Shown: positions 1 through 10,539, numbered from the stretch's first letter. The stretch is 64,000 bases of DNA from Hyperoodon ampullatus (GCA_949752795.1 OX457058.1:162319353-162383352), one strand, 5' to 3'. Notes: generated by a model not told the origin, from the sequence alone. Numbers and translations: made by a program.

Positions 1-138
1 ATCTCTGCCAACCTAGTATGCCAACCTTAGTATGTCAGGTATTGGTCACCAAAGGAAAATATAACAACAACATTCAGATTTTCAAAGTACCCTTCTAATA
101 ATCTGTATCACAGCTCATGAGATCCTCACACACAGGAA

Positions 139-179
139 GTGCAGAGGTATCCTCTGCACTCTCTCGTGGCAGAGAGTGC
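139..179. repeat. Two overlapping perfect inverted repeats
   Basis: GTGCAGAGG (139-147) pairs with CCTCTGCAC (151-159) across a 3-base loop. GCACTCTCT (156-164) pairs with AGAGAGTGC (171-179) across a 6-base loop. The two stems share GCAC, so both cannot form fully at once. No known element was recognised here. Confidence 0.6.
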
Positions 180-204
180 GCGAGCAGAGGCCTCATGGCA
201 GAGG

Positions 205-415
205 TTTTTTTTTTTTTTTAATTTTTTAATTTCCTTTGCGGTACGTGGGCCTCTCACTGCTGTGGCCTCTCCCGTTGCGGAGCACAGGCTCCGCGGCCAT
301 GGCTCACGGGCCCATCCGCTCCGCGGCATGTGGGATCTTCCCGGACCAGGTCACGAACCCGTGTCCCCTGCATCGGCAGGCAGACTCTCAACCACTGTGC
401 TACCAGGGGAGACCC
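205..415 (-). mobile_element. CHR-type SINE, short A-tailed form, antisense
   Basis: A T-rich run (the reversed A-tail) is followed by the reverse complement of the short cetacean CHR SINE: GTACGTGGGCCTCTCACTG, then the reversed B-box (ACGAACCCGTG), ending near 415 in a mutated form of the GGGAAGCCC head. About 16 bases are missing between two CAGGCTC direct repeats that other copies here retain. No clear target-site duplication is visible. Open frames across it are by-products of the repeat. Confidence 0.9.
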
Positions 416-429
416 AGAGTTTTATTTTT

Positions 430-1784
430 GTTATTTGAAAGAAAGAGAGACGCTGCTCTATTGAACATTTATTTGCCCCACTGGAAGGGTTCCTAGAGGG
501 GTTGGACACACCCCTTAAAGGGTGCAGATTGCTCCCTTAGAGTGGGGGACACAGGCGAAGGGGATCTGATCTTTATCCTAAAAATCAAGGGGACAGAAAG
601 GGCAGGCAAGAAAAGAAGTCGTTTCAGGAATCAGCGACGTGCCTTTATTCCAAGAGTTAGTCAAAGTAATGGATGTGTGAGTACTGCCCATGGACCAAAT
701 GTGGGAGAGAGATTCCTGGAGCTGTGTTTTATTCCTGCCCTGCAAGATTCTTTAGAGATTAATGGGTCTCCAACAGGGAGAGGTCTGTATGGAACGGAGC
801 TCTGGGAAACCAGTGGCTAAATGGAGAAATCACAAATATTCATGAACTGAGTGTTGGAAGAACTTCACAAAGGAAAAAGAAAAATGTCGATGTTACACAT
901 CTCACAGGACAGAGCACAGAAAGCCATCATAAGACCTCATTCAAAAGCAAGAAATTCTCTTTCCCTTTTCATTCTCCTCTCCCTACCCTCTGAAACTGTG
1001 AGAGTGGAGAGAAAGTGACAGAAAAGCAAAGATGACAGAAGCTACTTGGGGGAGGAAAGAAGATTTTCTTTAGGGTGAAAATTACATTTTTAATATCTAG
1101 GATTTAACATTTAAAGTTCAGAGCTGCTAGTTTGGTGGATTTTTTGTTTGTTTTTGTTTTTATCTTAAAGTAACCATGGGGCTATTTATTTCCAAGAGTG
1201 AGTAGAATAATCTCATCTGATTTTTGTTCTAAGGATGTCAATAAATAACTTGTATTTAAATAAATTTTAATGAGACAAATATACAATTGCATTTTGATCA
1301 AATCTCAAAAATCATGGTAGTTCAATATGTCAGGTTACTATATTTGAATATAAATATATGTGATATATGTTCTACTCTTTATAGTTGATAATTGTTAGAA
1401 GAAATAACAGATTTATTCAATAACAGAAGGTCATTTTTCTTCCCTCTTCTTTTTCCACCCAATATAACTTTCATATTAGCAGACAGAGTTTAAGTTTCAG
1501 GGAACATTTTTTAGTTGTCTCAAAACCTGAAAGTCAAATACATCATCACAATGTTCTGTAGGTCATAATTTAGTGGGTGATATTAGTACTAGTGACGGAT
1601 TCACTCTCTCATGCCTGATTGCTTAGTGTCTGATTATGTGAGAGAAGTATCTCAAGACCATGTATAGTTTACATTGCAAGAATCCTTGCTGGATGGTTGG
1701 TATAAATAATATCTAACAAAGGAAAAAACATGATATCTTAGTACAAGAACAGCCTATAAGTAATGAAACAAGTTCTCACCTCTG
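430..1784. other. Unique spacer, no gene seen
   Basis: No repeat family was recognised. One open frame of about 92 codons on the + strand (542-820) has no recognisable domain and no splice or promoter context; I treat it as chance. A T/G-rich patch lies at about 1139-1162. Confidence 0.5.
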
Positions 1785-1890
1785 ACCTGTCAGTAGCTAC
1801 TTTTGTAACCCTAGATTGATAGTAAACTATTTCTGTCTCAGTTTTTTCATGTGTAAGCTGAAACTGATAGTAATCTAACTACCTCAGAGT
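1785..1890 (+). repeat. MIR SINE fragment
   Basis: The stretch CTGTCTCAGTTTTTTCATGT followed by an imperfect match to the MIR core (TGATAGTAATCTAACTACCT) matches the central MIR region in sense orientation. Strongly diverged and short. Confidence 0.6.
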
Positions 1891-2347
1891 TTGTGCATGT
1901 GTGTTTTTTAAGCAAATTAGCTTTATCTATGACCAAGGGATACATACTGGGAAAGTGTGTCAAAAGGAAAAAGAGGTGAATTTCCTTTATATGCCTTTCA
2001 TTTGGGCCAATATGAAGGACAGCATACGTTTTGCTGGAAACACGGGTCAAGCTATCATCTATACCTAATGGCCAGTTGGAAAATTGTTTTACATTTATCA
2101 ATATATAACAGTATCCAGAGGTACCAGTTAGAAGAAATATTAAAACAGCCAAAACATGGAGTACCTCTTTTATATTTTGATGGCAAAATAGAGCAATCAT
2201 AGAGTGAATTTTCTCAGTGATAAATGTTTCATAGGTGATTTTCCTCCTGGAAGTGCTATGTTGCATAAATAAATAATTCAATAAAATGAAATAAAATAAA
2301 GAAATTATCTTTACTCCTATTCTGGAATCCTGGATCTGGTTGAGATA

Positions 2348-2455
2348 TAGATTCTGATTCACTAAATCTAGGATGGGACCTACAGTTCTACATTTATAAC
2401 AAGTGCCCAGGTGATAAGGATACTGTTGATCTGTGGAGCATCCTCTGAGTAACAA
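2348..2455 (-). mobile_element. MER5A-like hAT DNA transposon fragment
   Basis: The segment holds GATTCACTAAATCTAGGATG, then CATTTATAACAAGTGCCCAG, then GTGATAAGGATACTG, matching the order of the antisense MER5A consensus. It is an ancient, non-autonomous fragment. A 203-codon minus-strand open frame overlaps it (1847-2455), but that frame also crosses the MIR fragment and is not a gene. Confidence 0.6.
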
Positions 2456-2489
2456 AGTTTAAGATTTGGCATTTTCATTGCTCAGTACA

Positions 2490-3005
2490 TACCTGAGAAA
2501 AACTCTTGCTCATGGACACCAGGAGACAGGTACACAAATATTCCTAGCAACATTGTACATATAAAGTGTGGAAGCAAAGTAAATGTTCATCATCAAAATA
2601 ATAGGTTAATAAAGTTTTTGGTATATTCACCCAATGGATTTGTATGCACAAATGAAAACTAATGTTATAGTGATACCAACATAAAAGTACCATATAAACA
2701 TAGTATAGAGCAAAAAGAATGAAACAGAAATCTACAAAAAGAATAACATTTTATAAAACATAAACAGTAATAAAACTAGACAGTTAATTGTATTAGAAAT
2801 ATAGATAATAGAAATAGTTTTAAGGCATAGAAATAAGTACAAAATGCAACACATGGTTACAATGTATTCTACATATGGTGAATATGGAATCTGTAATTTC
2901 TATCACTTAAGTTAGGATGTGAGTTCATAATTATGTTTAATAACTCTGCTTCATATTTTATACATTGCCTATATTCCTTTACATATATGACATAGTAAAA
3001 TAAAT
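2490..3005 (+). mobile_element. Old L1M fragment, ORF2 3' end
   Basis: Decayed matches to the 3' end of old mammalian L1 ORF2 appear in order: AAACTCTTGCTCATGGACAC, CAGGAGACAGGTACACAAAT, a 'caacattgt' block, AAATGTTCATCATC and GGTATATTCACCCAATGGAT. The frame is broken many times and the element is 5'-truncated. The subfamily cannot be fixed by eye. Confidence 0.65.
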
Positions 3006-3135
3006 TTACAAAAAGTCTAGAAACAATCTAAACTGGGAAGGAAGAGTAGAAAAGGAAAATAGATTGAAAGGGGAATTTGCTTTTCACTTCATCTATTTTT
3101 CAATAGTTTGATTTCTTTCATTAAAAATATACTGT

Positions 3136-3324
3136 GGGGCTTCCCTGGTGGTGCAGTAGTTGAGAGTCCACCTGCATGCAGGGGACACAGGTTCGTGCCC
3201 CAGTCCAGGAAGATCCCACATGCCATGGAGTGGCTGGGCCCGTGAGCCATGGCCACTGAGCTTGCACGTCCAGAGCCTGTGTTCCGTAACGGGAGAGGCC
3301 ACAACAGTGAGAGGCCCGTGTACC

Positions 3325-3355
<31 letters not shown>
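3136..3355 (+). mobile_element. CHR-type SINE, short A-tailed form
   Basis: The head GGGGCTTCCCTGGTGGTGCA, a B-box-like GGTTCGTGCCCC and the end GGCCCGTGTACCGC are followed by about 29 A. A long TA repeat follows the tail at once, and ATATACTGTG (left) versus ATATATAGTG (right) may be a decayed target-site duplication spanning it. Confidence 0.95.

Positions 3356-3356
<1 letters not shown>

Positions 3357-3398
<42 letters not shown>
3357..3398. repeat. (TA)21 microsatellite at a SINE tail
   Basis: Uninterrupted TA dinucleotides directly downstream of the A-tail of the SINE at 3136-3355, separated only by one G. Confidence 0.95.
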
Positions 3399-3402
<4 letters not shown>

Positions 3403-3506
3403 CATAATAAAAAGGGGGAGCAGTAAATGAAAAGACTGCACTTACCCAGGAAGGCACATTTTTTTTTTTTTACAAGAGAAGCTTCCAATTAAAAGCCCAT
3501 GGATTG

Positions 3507-3687
3507 GGCTTCCCTGGTGGCACAGTGGTTGAGAGTCCACCTGCTGGACACGGGTTCATGCCCCGGTCTGGGAAGATCCCACATGCCACGGAGCAGCTGG
3601 GCCTGTGAGCCATGGCTGCTGAGCCTGCATGTCTGGAACCTGTGCTCTACAACGGGGGAGACCACAACAGTGAGAGGCCTGTGTACT

Positions 3688-3736
<49 letters not shown>
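3507..3736 (+). mobile_element. CHR-type SINE, very long pure A-tail
   Basis: A complete short-form SINE with an uninterrupted tail of about 47 A (3690-3736). It is flanked by a perfect target-site duplication CATGGATTG (3498-3506 and 3737-3745). About 8 bases are missing in the CTGCCGATGCAGG region. The long pure tail and perfect duplication suggest a recent insertion. Confidence 0.95.
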
Positions 3737-3737
<1 letters not shown>

Positions 3738-3745
3738 ATGGATTG

Positions 3746-4086
3746 CATTACGCGTTCAGATGTCTTTGTGTTGCTGTCATCATCTGTTTTTCTTTTTTCC
3801 TTTAAATTAGAAGCAACCTTTCTAATGGGAAATTTGACACACAAAATATTTGGATTTCTAGCTGTTTCAACTAATCAGAAACTCTGACAAATACTGACCC
3901 CCTTCTCCACAAGCACATGGCAGCTCTCAGCCGGAGCAGAGGGGCAGTTGCCTCATTCTGATGAACAAGTTGGCCATGCTGCCATGTTGCTATCTGACCT
4001 ATATCACATTACCTGAATGGTTTCTGTCAGTCTTTAATTTCATGTCTGGCCCACATCATAATTGTACTTAAACAAAGCTTATTGTT
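3746..4086. other. Unique spacer
   Basis: No gene or recognisable repeat. The open frame running through the preceding A-tail encodes poly-lysine and is an artefact of that tail. Confidence 0.5.
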
Positions 4087-4087
4087 G

Positions 4088-4350
4088 AGGTGGAGGGAAG
4101 ACTTTGGGTTTGAATCCTAGATAAGTCTCTTACTCATTGTGTGAGCTTTGGCAAACTACACCTTAACTTGTACAGTTTCATCTGCAAAACTCTGTTTCAT
4201 GATCTGTAACATGAAGGGCTAATAGCACCTACCTAAGAGAATTCTGCCAGGTTGAATATTTTACAGAGGGACTAGAACAGAGTAGGTTCTTAACAAATAT
4301 TAGTGAGCAATTAATAAATATTAGTGAGCACTCAATAAATATTAGCTGCC
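4088..4350 (+). repeat. MIR SINE with triplicated 3' end
   Basis: Matches MIR in order: GGGTTTGAATCCTAG, GTGAGCTTTGGCAAACTAC, TCATGATCTGTAACATGAAG, CACCTACCTAAGAGA, then the terminal AATAAATATTAG motif. The end is present three times at an exact 21-base spacing (about 4292, 4313 and 4334), which is a local tandem duplication. Confidence 0.8.
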
Positions 4351-4359
4351 GCTGTTATT

Positions 4360-5431
4360 GAACCTTTTATGATCTTTATGATGAAAAGGGACATGTATAT
4401 GCAAATTTCTAAAAGCACATCATAATAAAAGGGAGGTATACATGACTAAAATACTCTAAGTCCCAGAACTTACTAAATATGGAAAATAATTCAGGGACTA
4501 TTAGAGGGAGAAGGCAGCAAAAAGCTAGCTTCAGCAAGATGAAGAGAACACTAAAAGAGAATAATTTCAAGTTGCAGTGGTGAAAGAAGAAAGAAAAAGG
4601 AAAGTAAATAAAATACTTAGTGGTGATCAAGAGGTATAGAAAGAAAAAGAAGAAAAAGAAGAGCTTCTGATGAGGGAAGGAGTGTGTACACATCAGAGAC
4701 ACAGATGTGGGGGAAGTTTACAGAGGAAGGAAAGAAAGGGAATGAGAGAGAGAACAAAAGCATGAATAAATGATTAAAAGGAAGGAAGACCAAAAAAAAA
4801 AAAAGGAAGTCCATAGTAAATGATACTCAAGTCCAGAAAATAAAGAAAAAGGAAATTAGGATGATATATTGTGCTTCAGGAATACAAGGAACCTGTCAGT
4901 TCTGAGGAATCATGGAAAGGGGAGAAGAGGTTTTGTGTAAAATCTTGAAGGACAAGTAGGGTAAATATAAACATATCAGAACTGAAAAAGAAAATCACGA
5001 AAGCAGATAATTAAAACACAGAGGTCAGAGTTACAGCCTTTGGAGCCCAAAATAAATAAACTTTTTTGATTGTGAGTCTAGGAAATGAGAAGTAGTTGGA
5101 CCCAAAGTAACTCTATTTGGAACCATCAGAAGGCGTGTAGACATTTGAGAAGTAAATGAACTCTGAGTCAGATGATTATGGATGTGAATTGTGGGAAAAG
5201 AGAGATTTGACGTTGTAGCATGTTCTGCAGCCACCATCTCGCCCCCTGCCAATGGCACTGAGAAACACAAGTGGATAGATTAATTTTACTTAAGGCTATA
5301 TCTCCTTTCCTTCAAGGAGAAAAATGGTCATATTTGGAAGGACTATACATTCATTTAGAAAGAAAAAAATGATAGGACTAAAAATAAGTACAACTGAACA
5401 AAGGAGGCAAATATATATAATCAGTCTGAAA
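4360..5431. other. Unique, purine-rich spacer
   Basis: No gene or named repeat was recognised. The + strand is strongly A/G-rich at about 4560-4810 (GAAA/GGAA runs), which produces phenylalanine-rich frames on the other strand. These are composition artefacts. Confidence 0.5.
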
Positions 5432-5446
5432 TGGATACAGAATTTT

Positions 5447-5639
5447 TTTTAGTATTTATTTATTTATGTATTTTGGCTGTGCAGGGTCTTAGTTGCAGCA
5501 CACGGAGTCCTTTGTTGCAGCCTGCAGACTTCTTAGTTGTGACATGCATGCAGGATCCAGTTCCCTGACCAGAGATTGAACCCAGTCCCCCTGCACTGGG
5601 AGCATGGAGTCCCACACTCTGGACCATGAGGGAAATCCC
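5447..5639 (-). mobile_element. CHR-1/Bov-tA-like SINE, antisense
   Basis: A T-rich run and TATTTATTTATT are followed by the reverse complement of an older tRNA-derived SINE (GTCTTAGTTGCAGCACACGG, then TGACCAGAGATTGAACCC, the reversed B-box), ending GGGAAATCCC. A perfect 15-base target-site duplication, TGGATACAGAATTTT, lies at 5432-5446 and 5640-5654. Confidence 0.9.
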
Positions 5640-5654
5640 TGGATACAGAATTTT

Positions 5655-6108
5655 AAAAGTTTACATGTATGCACCCACATAGAGATTGGAAAAATACTCA
5701 TAAAGTGTGAGTCACAGGATGGCTAGGGTTTATGTGCAAGAGAAAATAGAAAAATTTGCCTTTTCAGATCATTAATAGCTTTCTTAAACGCTGGATCTAT
5801 TGGAAAAGGTGTTTGGAAGATGAAGACATTCCTACAGAACAGGAAAGTGGTTCAAATACCAGAGGAAATATCAAGGTGAGAAGGTTTCCTCTTTGTCAGG
5901 GCATGAGAGTCTAGAGGAGTGTTCAAGAGAGGGCTAGAGGAGGTGCTCTGAGAAAAAAAAAGAGTGAAGTGAACAAAATTAATAGCAGCCAAGACATTTC
6001 CTGTTTTGAATTCATTTACTGAAAGCAGTGGGGAGCAAACAAAGCTGAGAGACTGGGGCACAAATCAGAGAGCAAAATGAGGGCTGTTTATGTTGATCAG
6101 TTCAAACT
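5655..6108. other. Unique spacer
   Basis: Nothing recognised beyond AT-rich single-copy-looking DNA. Confidence 0.5.
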
Positions 6109-6128
6109 GAAAGAAAGGAAAAAAGAAA

Positions 6129-6212
<84 letters not shown>

Positions 6213-6222
6213 AAAAGAAAGA
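6109..6222. repeat. (GAAA)n microsatellite
   Basis: A purine tract with a pure core of about 21 GAAA units (6131-6214) and imperfect edges. The Lys/Glu/Arg frame across it is simple-repeat translation. Confidence 0.95.
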
Positions 6223-7255
6223 TCAAATCAAAAATACAGACATTCTACAACTTATGTTCATGAAGAGAGAAGAGTGTGGTGGGTTTAGAAACTGAAGTGG
6301 ATGACAAAAAAGCATGTGAAAAAGAGGAATAGGAAAATTAAACTGTTTAAATTTTAAGGAACTATTTTTAAAGAAAAATATATAGATCCCTACTAGGAAA
6401 ATCAAAGATGAAGAACTAATTGATACAATGGGAGATTCAGTCCACAACCTGGAGATTGGGCAATCAGCAGATTTGATAAAGAAAGCTGTCCCTAGGCTCA
6501 GTGATCTGGCCTTAAAGTGGACATCTTAGTGTAGTTAAAAACCATCTGAGTAAAAATGAAATAGCTAACACAATATAGGAAAGATTTTTATGATAGTATT
6601 TTTACAGGCTGTTTGAGAAGGTATCAAAAACTGGAAGTGGCAAACATCACTGTGCTGATTAAATGGTTTTTCTGGGAAAGATGCTAGTGTAACAAAAAGT
6701 GTGATGTATGTAGCCCATGCAGCCCTAGATCATAAGGTATTGGGTAGATTGTATTCTGGTGTCATGAGAAAGGAGAGCATTGCTAAGGTTATTTTATACC
6801 ATTTAGGTCAAGAAAATCTTGCAGGAAGGTGATATGATAGTTAAGTTGGGAAATCATAGGAATGTGTTGTAGACCAGGTATGTAACCATTATCCATCAAA
6901 GGTGGAAACTAAATTACATCGAAAGGGGCTGAGGTTAAGCTAATTTTTCTGCACTTCTATGTGAAATCTTTAGAATTTTTCCAAAGGAAAAAAACGTGTC
7001 CCATTTGAAAGAAAATAAATGTAAAGATGAAAAAAGGCAATGATAATCCAGTTGGGTCCAGTCATATCTCATGCAGATGAGATCATTCTGGAAATAATGA
7101 AAGCAAAAGAGCTGAGAAAATTTAACATAGGTGACAAGTGCACAACAAAATATGGAGAAAAGTACAACACAATAAAAGGAAAGGGAAGAAAGTTGTATTG
7201 AAGCTACACAGGATGACAGCTGATCTTTATGCCTCCTGTTCAAATTTCACAACCA
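6223..7255. other. Unique AT-rich spacer
   Basis: No gene or confidently named repeat. Any open frames are short and without domains. Confidence 0.5.
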
Positions 7256-7259
7256 AATT

Positions 7260-7415
7260 ATAAAAAATATTATCATTTCCATTTTACAAATTAGAAAATC
7301 AAGAATTAGGCAGGTTAAATAACTTGTCCAAGGTCACACAGCAAGCAAATGTAGAGCTGAAACTAAATTCACTGACTCTTTCACTCCTAAGCTTTTATCT
7401 ACACACCATTGCTTT
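7260..7415 (-). repeat. MIR SINE, antisense
   Basis: The order TATCATTTCCATTTTACAAA, AACTTGTCCAAGGTCACACA, GCAAGCAAATGTAGAGCTGA and CACTGACTCTTTC is the antisense MIR core with its highly conserved 'caaggtcacac' block. Confidence 0.85.
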
Positions 7416-7429
7416 TCAAAACAAAGACA

Positions 7430-8655
7430 TAAAAGTGAGAAATAAAGGGAAATACAATTCTATTGAAGCTGTATAGTTGAAGAATGGGTGTGTATTGTCT
7501 GTAGAGCATGAGGCTGTAACAAATAAAAAAGAAAAAGGAAAAGAAAAAAATGTTGGCACGATTTCTACTCGTCAGTTAAAAGACAGTCCTCTGTGATAAT
7601 ATGCAAAAGTGTGTCTGACCACCCAAATGATTGGGAGCTGAAATATGTGTTAAACACCCAGGCTAGCAGCAAGGAGCTGCTAGAGTTTGAGCTAGCGTTG
7701 TTTGAGCTAGAGTTGTTGTTAGGGAAATAATTCTTTCTGAATAATACATAATTAAAGTAGATTAAGTGTTCTTTGACTTCTCTTTTGCTGTTATTCAAAT
7801 ATATCATTGCCAATTTGCCTAATTAAAGGAGAAATTCTCCTTAAAGTATGCCATTGGGGAGTAAGGTAAGACTCACTATCCTCACTCAAAGATCACTCTG
7901 GGAATACAATACATGGAATGTTTTTGTTCCTTGAAGAATCTGGAAGGTCCCATTGGAGGATTTACATTAGAGCACAATCCTCCTTGATGAAATGATGCCT
8001 ATACTCAGGTTGTAAAGGCACGCTACATCGTTTTAAGTTCCAGGAGGCACAGAATTGAACAGTAAAACTGATAATATGAAAACTAACATAGAATGAATTT
8101 TAAAATATATTTTATTAGAAAAAATAACAAATAATATGTAAAGTATGGGGCTCCCTTTATACAGTTCCACTTTTGTAAAATTTTTATGAATATAATTAAA
8201 TGAAATTTTATATGGAACATATGAATGGTACATGGTGATATTATAGGCAATATTTTTTTCTACATTTTCTGATTTTTCTACAGGAAAAATGCATGCTATA
8301 TATAAATATATATATTTATAAATATATTTGTATATATTAAAGCCTGCATTCAAAAGTAAATCCCAGTTTCAAGCCACTCTTAGAGATAAAATTAGTATAA
8401 CTGTCACACTGACTGAAGTTGACTTTGGTTTTTATAATATAGAATGTTTTTGAACCTAATTAACCCAGAATTTATGGACTTTTACACATCAGCTTAGTAC
8501 CCTAAGAAAACTATTGTAAGCAAATTAAGAATGTAAGTAGTCAAATGAACAAAAATTTAAGTTACCTGAAGTATTATTTCTATTAATATTATATTAATTA
8601 CAATCAAAATAATATTTATAATTATATTAATACATTAGTAATAATAATAATTACT
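7430..8655. other. Unique AT-rich spacer
   Basis: No gene. A 15-base direct doublet (GTTTGAGCTAGCGTT / GTTTGAGCTAGAGTT, 7685-7699 and 7700-7714) and an AT-only patch at about 8296-8336 are the only structures noted. Confidence 0.5.
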
Positions 8656-8659
8656 ATTT

Positions 8660-8790
8660 CCTGTCGTTACTATATACCAAACACTTTTGTGAAGTGTTTC
8701 ATTTCACTTAACTTATTTGAATAATCATGTGATATAGATGCTGTAATTCTTTCAATTTTCACCAATAGAGAGGCTGAAGCAATGCTAAAA
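8660..8790 (-). repeat. MIR-family fragment, antisense
   Basis: CTATATACCAAACACTTTTG, then TTCATTTCACTTAACTTATT, then an 'aggctgaagca' block correspond to the distal half of antisense MIR. Diverged. Confidence 0.5.
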
Positions 8791-9021
8791 TGTTTTGATA
8801 ACAACCATGTAAATTAACAATCAGTTCATAAAAACAATGCCTTGTGAACACACTGAGATAAGTCAGGCATGATTGATGTTTCTTAAACTTATTGTTCATT
8901 AATCACTAATCCTGATGATCTTGAAAATAATCTTTTATTGTTCATCTAAAGGAAATTAATATTTCTCCTTCACTATTGAAATAAAATAGATTAGAGAGCT
9001 CATTGATCCTAGTCACTATTC

Positions 9022-9239
9022 CTTTTTTTTTTTTTTTTTTTTTTTTTGTGGTACGCGGGCCTCTCACTGTTGTGGCCTCTCCCATTGTGGAGCACAGGCT
9101 CTGGATGTGCAGGCTCAGTGGCCATGGCTCATGGGCCCAACCACTCCGTGGCATGTGGGATCTTCCCGGACCAGGGCACGAACCCGTGTCCCCTGCATCG
9201 GCAGGCAGACTCTCAACCACTTCACCACCTGGGAAGCCC
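9022..9239 (-). mobile_element. CHR-type SINE, antisense, with clear target-site duplication
   Basis: A T-tail of about 25, then GGTACGCGGGCCTCTCACTG through to the reversed head near 9239. It is flanked by a perfect 14-base duplication, CCTAGTCACTATTC (9008-9021 and 9240-9253). Essentially full length. Confidence 0.95.
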
Positions 9240-9374
9240 CCTAGTCACTATTCTTTAAAATATGTTCAGAATCCTCTGGAGCTAAAGAACCAAAATTCTA
9301 GAGGTGGAGTAAAAAGCACTCATTATTAAAATGCCTCCCAGGGATTTTTACATCTACTAAGATATGGTAACTGC

Positions 9375-9725
9375 TGTCTTAGTTCAGGCTGCTATGACAA
9401 AATACCATAAACTGGGTGGCTTATCAACATCAGAAATTTGCGTCTCACAGTTGTGGAGGCTGGAATACAGAGATCGAGGTGCCAGACTGATAGAGTTCTG
9501 GTGAGAACCCTCTCCCATTTTGCAGGCAGAGGACTTCTCCTTAGATCCTCAACATGGTAGAAAAGCCTGCTCTCTCCCCTCTCATAAGAGCACTAATCCC
9601 ATTCACGAGGGCTTTTGCCTCATGACCTAATTACCTCGCAATGGCTCCACCTCCTAATACAGTTACACTGCAGATTAGAATTTAAACAGATGAATTTTAC
9701 AGGGACACAAACATGCAGTCCATTT
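9375..9725 (-). mobile_element. MaLR (MST/MLT1-like) solo LTR, antisense
   Basis: TGTCTTAGTTCAGGCTGCTA, a block AATACCATAAACTGGGTGGC, CACTAATCCCATTCACGAGG, ACCTAATTACCTCGCAATGG and GACACAAACATGCAGTCC follow the antisense order of a MaLR LTR. TAACTGC on both sides (9368-9374 and 9726-9732) is a probable target-site duplication. No internal retroviral sequence is present, so it is a solo LTR. Confidence 0.85.
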
Positions 9726-9732
9726 TAACTGC

Positions 9733-10180
9733 TGAGTTTCTATTGCAAATCATAACTAAAAAAGGCAATGGATTCTTGCTCTTCGCTTTCCAGTTTAACC
9801 TGATTCCCTTTTTATGTGCCATTGAAAGTGGGATACAGGTGTCTTTTTTTTTTTTTTTGACTCCACAGTCTCAGTATCTGACATCCCCCAGAATAGCCAT
9901 GCCTCAACATTACTTTCTCTACTTTTCTCCTACTTCTCCCTTCCTGCATTCTTGCCATTTCTGAGGGAATTGTGACCAAGACAGGAAGTACATTTGCCAT
10001 CTTGGGCCTAGTATTGAATTTTTTAAGTTTAATTTATATTTCCACATCTGATATCCGGTGGATGTCTCCATGGTAACCAAATCAAATATTCTCACATAGG
10101 GGAATATTCTTCTTTCAAAAGATACAGTGATCAAAAGGTCTTGAGGAAAAAAAGACTACCTCCCATCTTTCATAGAGCCC
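9733..10180. other. Unique spacer
   Basis: No gene. A 15-base T run lies at 9844-9858 without a matching repeat body or target-site duplication. Confidence 0.5.
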
Positions 10181-10222
10181 AAAATTCTATTGGTACAGGC
10201 AAACCAATACATAACTAAACAT

Positions 10223-10250
10223 TAAATAAATAAATAAATAAATAAATATA
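10223..10250. repeat. (AAAT)n microsatellite within L2
   Basis: About seven tandem AAAT units at the place where antisense L2 normally has an A-rich AATAAA-type stretch. Confidence 0.85.
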
Positions 10251-10418
10251 GTAAAAGTTCAAATAGTGATAAGAGCTATGTAGAAAAATTTTAAAGTGCA
10301 AGATTATAGAATGACATATTGGGGTGGGAGGTTAGGTTCAATAGAAAAGGCCTCCCCCGGAATTGATAGTTGAGCTGGAACATAGAATATGAGAGTGAAG
10401 CATCCAAAGTTCTTGGAA

Positions 10419-10465
10419 GGAATGTTCCAGATAGGGGAAAAAAAAAAAAGGAATGTTCCAGATAG
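10419..10465 (+). mobile_element. Tail-only retro-insertion (GGG+A12 between 16-bp repeats)
   Basis: GGAATGTTCCAGATAG occurs at 10419-10434 and again at 10450-10465, and only GGG plus 12 A separates the copies. L2 consensus has a single copy here, so the repeat was created by insertion. The form is that of an L1-mediated event whose body was lost to 5' truncation. A tandem duplication that later gained A residues is the alternative. Confidence 0.65.
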
Positions 10466-10539
10466 AAGGAACAGAAACCACGGGAACAGACAGGGGTAAG
10501 CATCCATGAGCACTGGGGTTTGCTCGACAGGTGGCATGA

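Noticed and set aside
542..820. Possible small exon or gene
   Set aside because: No recognisable family, no splice sites judged convincing, and no supporting neighbour.
1847..2455. 203-codon minus-strand open frame, among the longest in the window
   Set aside because: It runs through AT-rich DNA and reuses MIR and MER5A relics at its ends. No domain, splice or promoter context is visible.
3093..3488. Overlapping frames with Tyr-Ile repeats and poly-Phe
   Set aside because: These are translations of the TA microsatellite and SINE A-tail.
6077..6295. Lys/Glu/Arg-rich small protein
   Set aside because: Translation of (GAAA)n.
9844..9858. T15 run as an antisense retro-insertion tail
   Set aside because: No body and no target-site duplication in the flanks.
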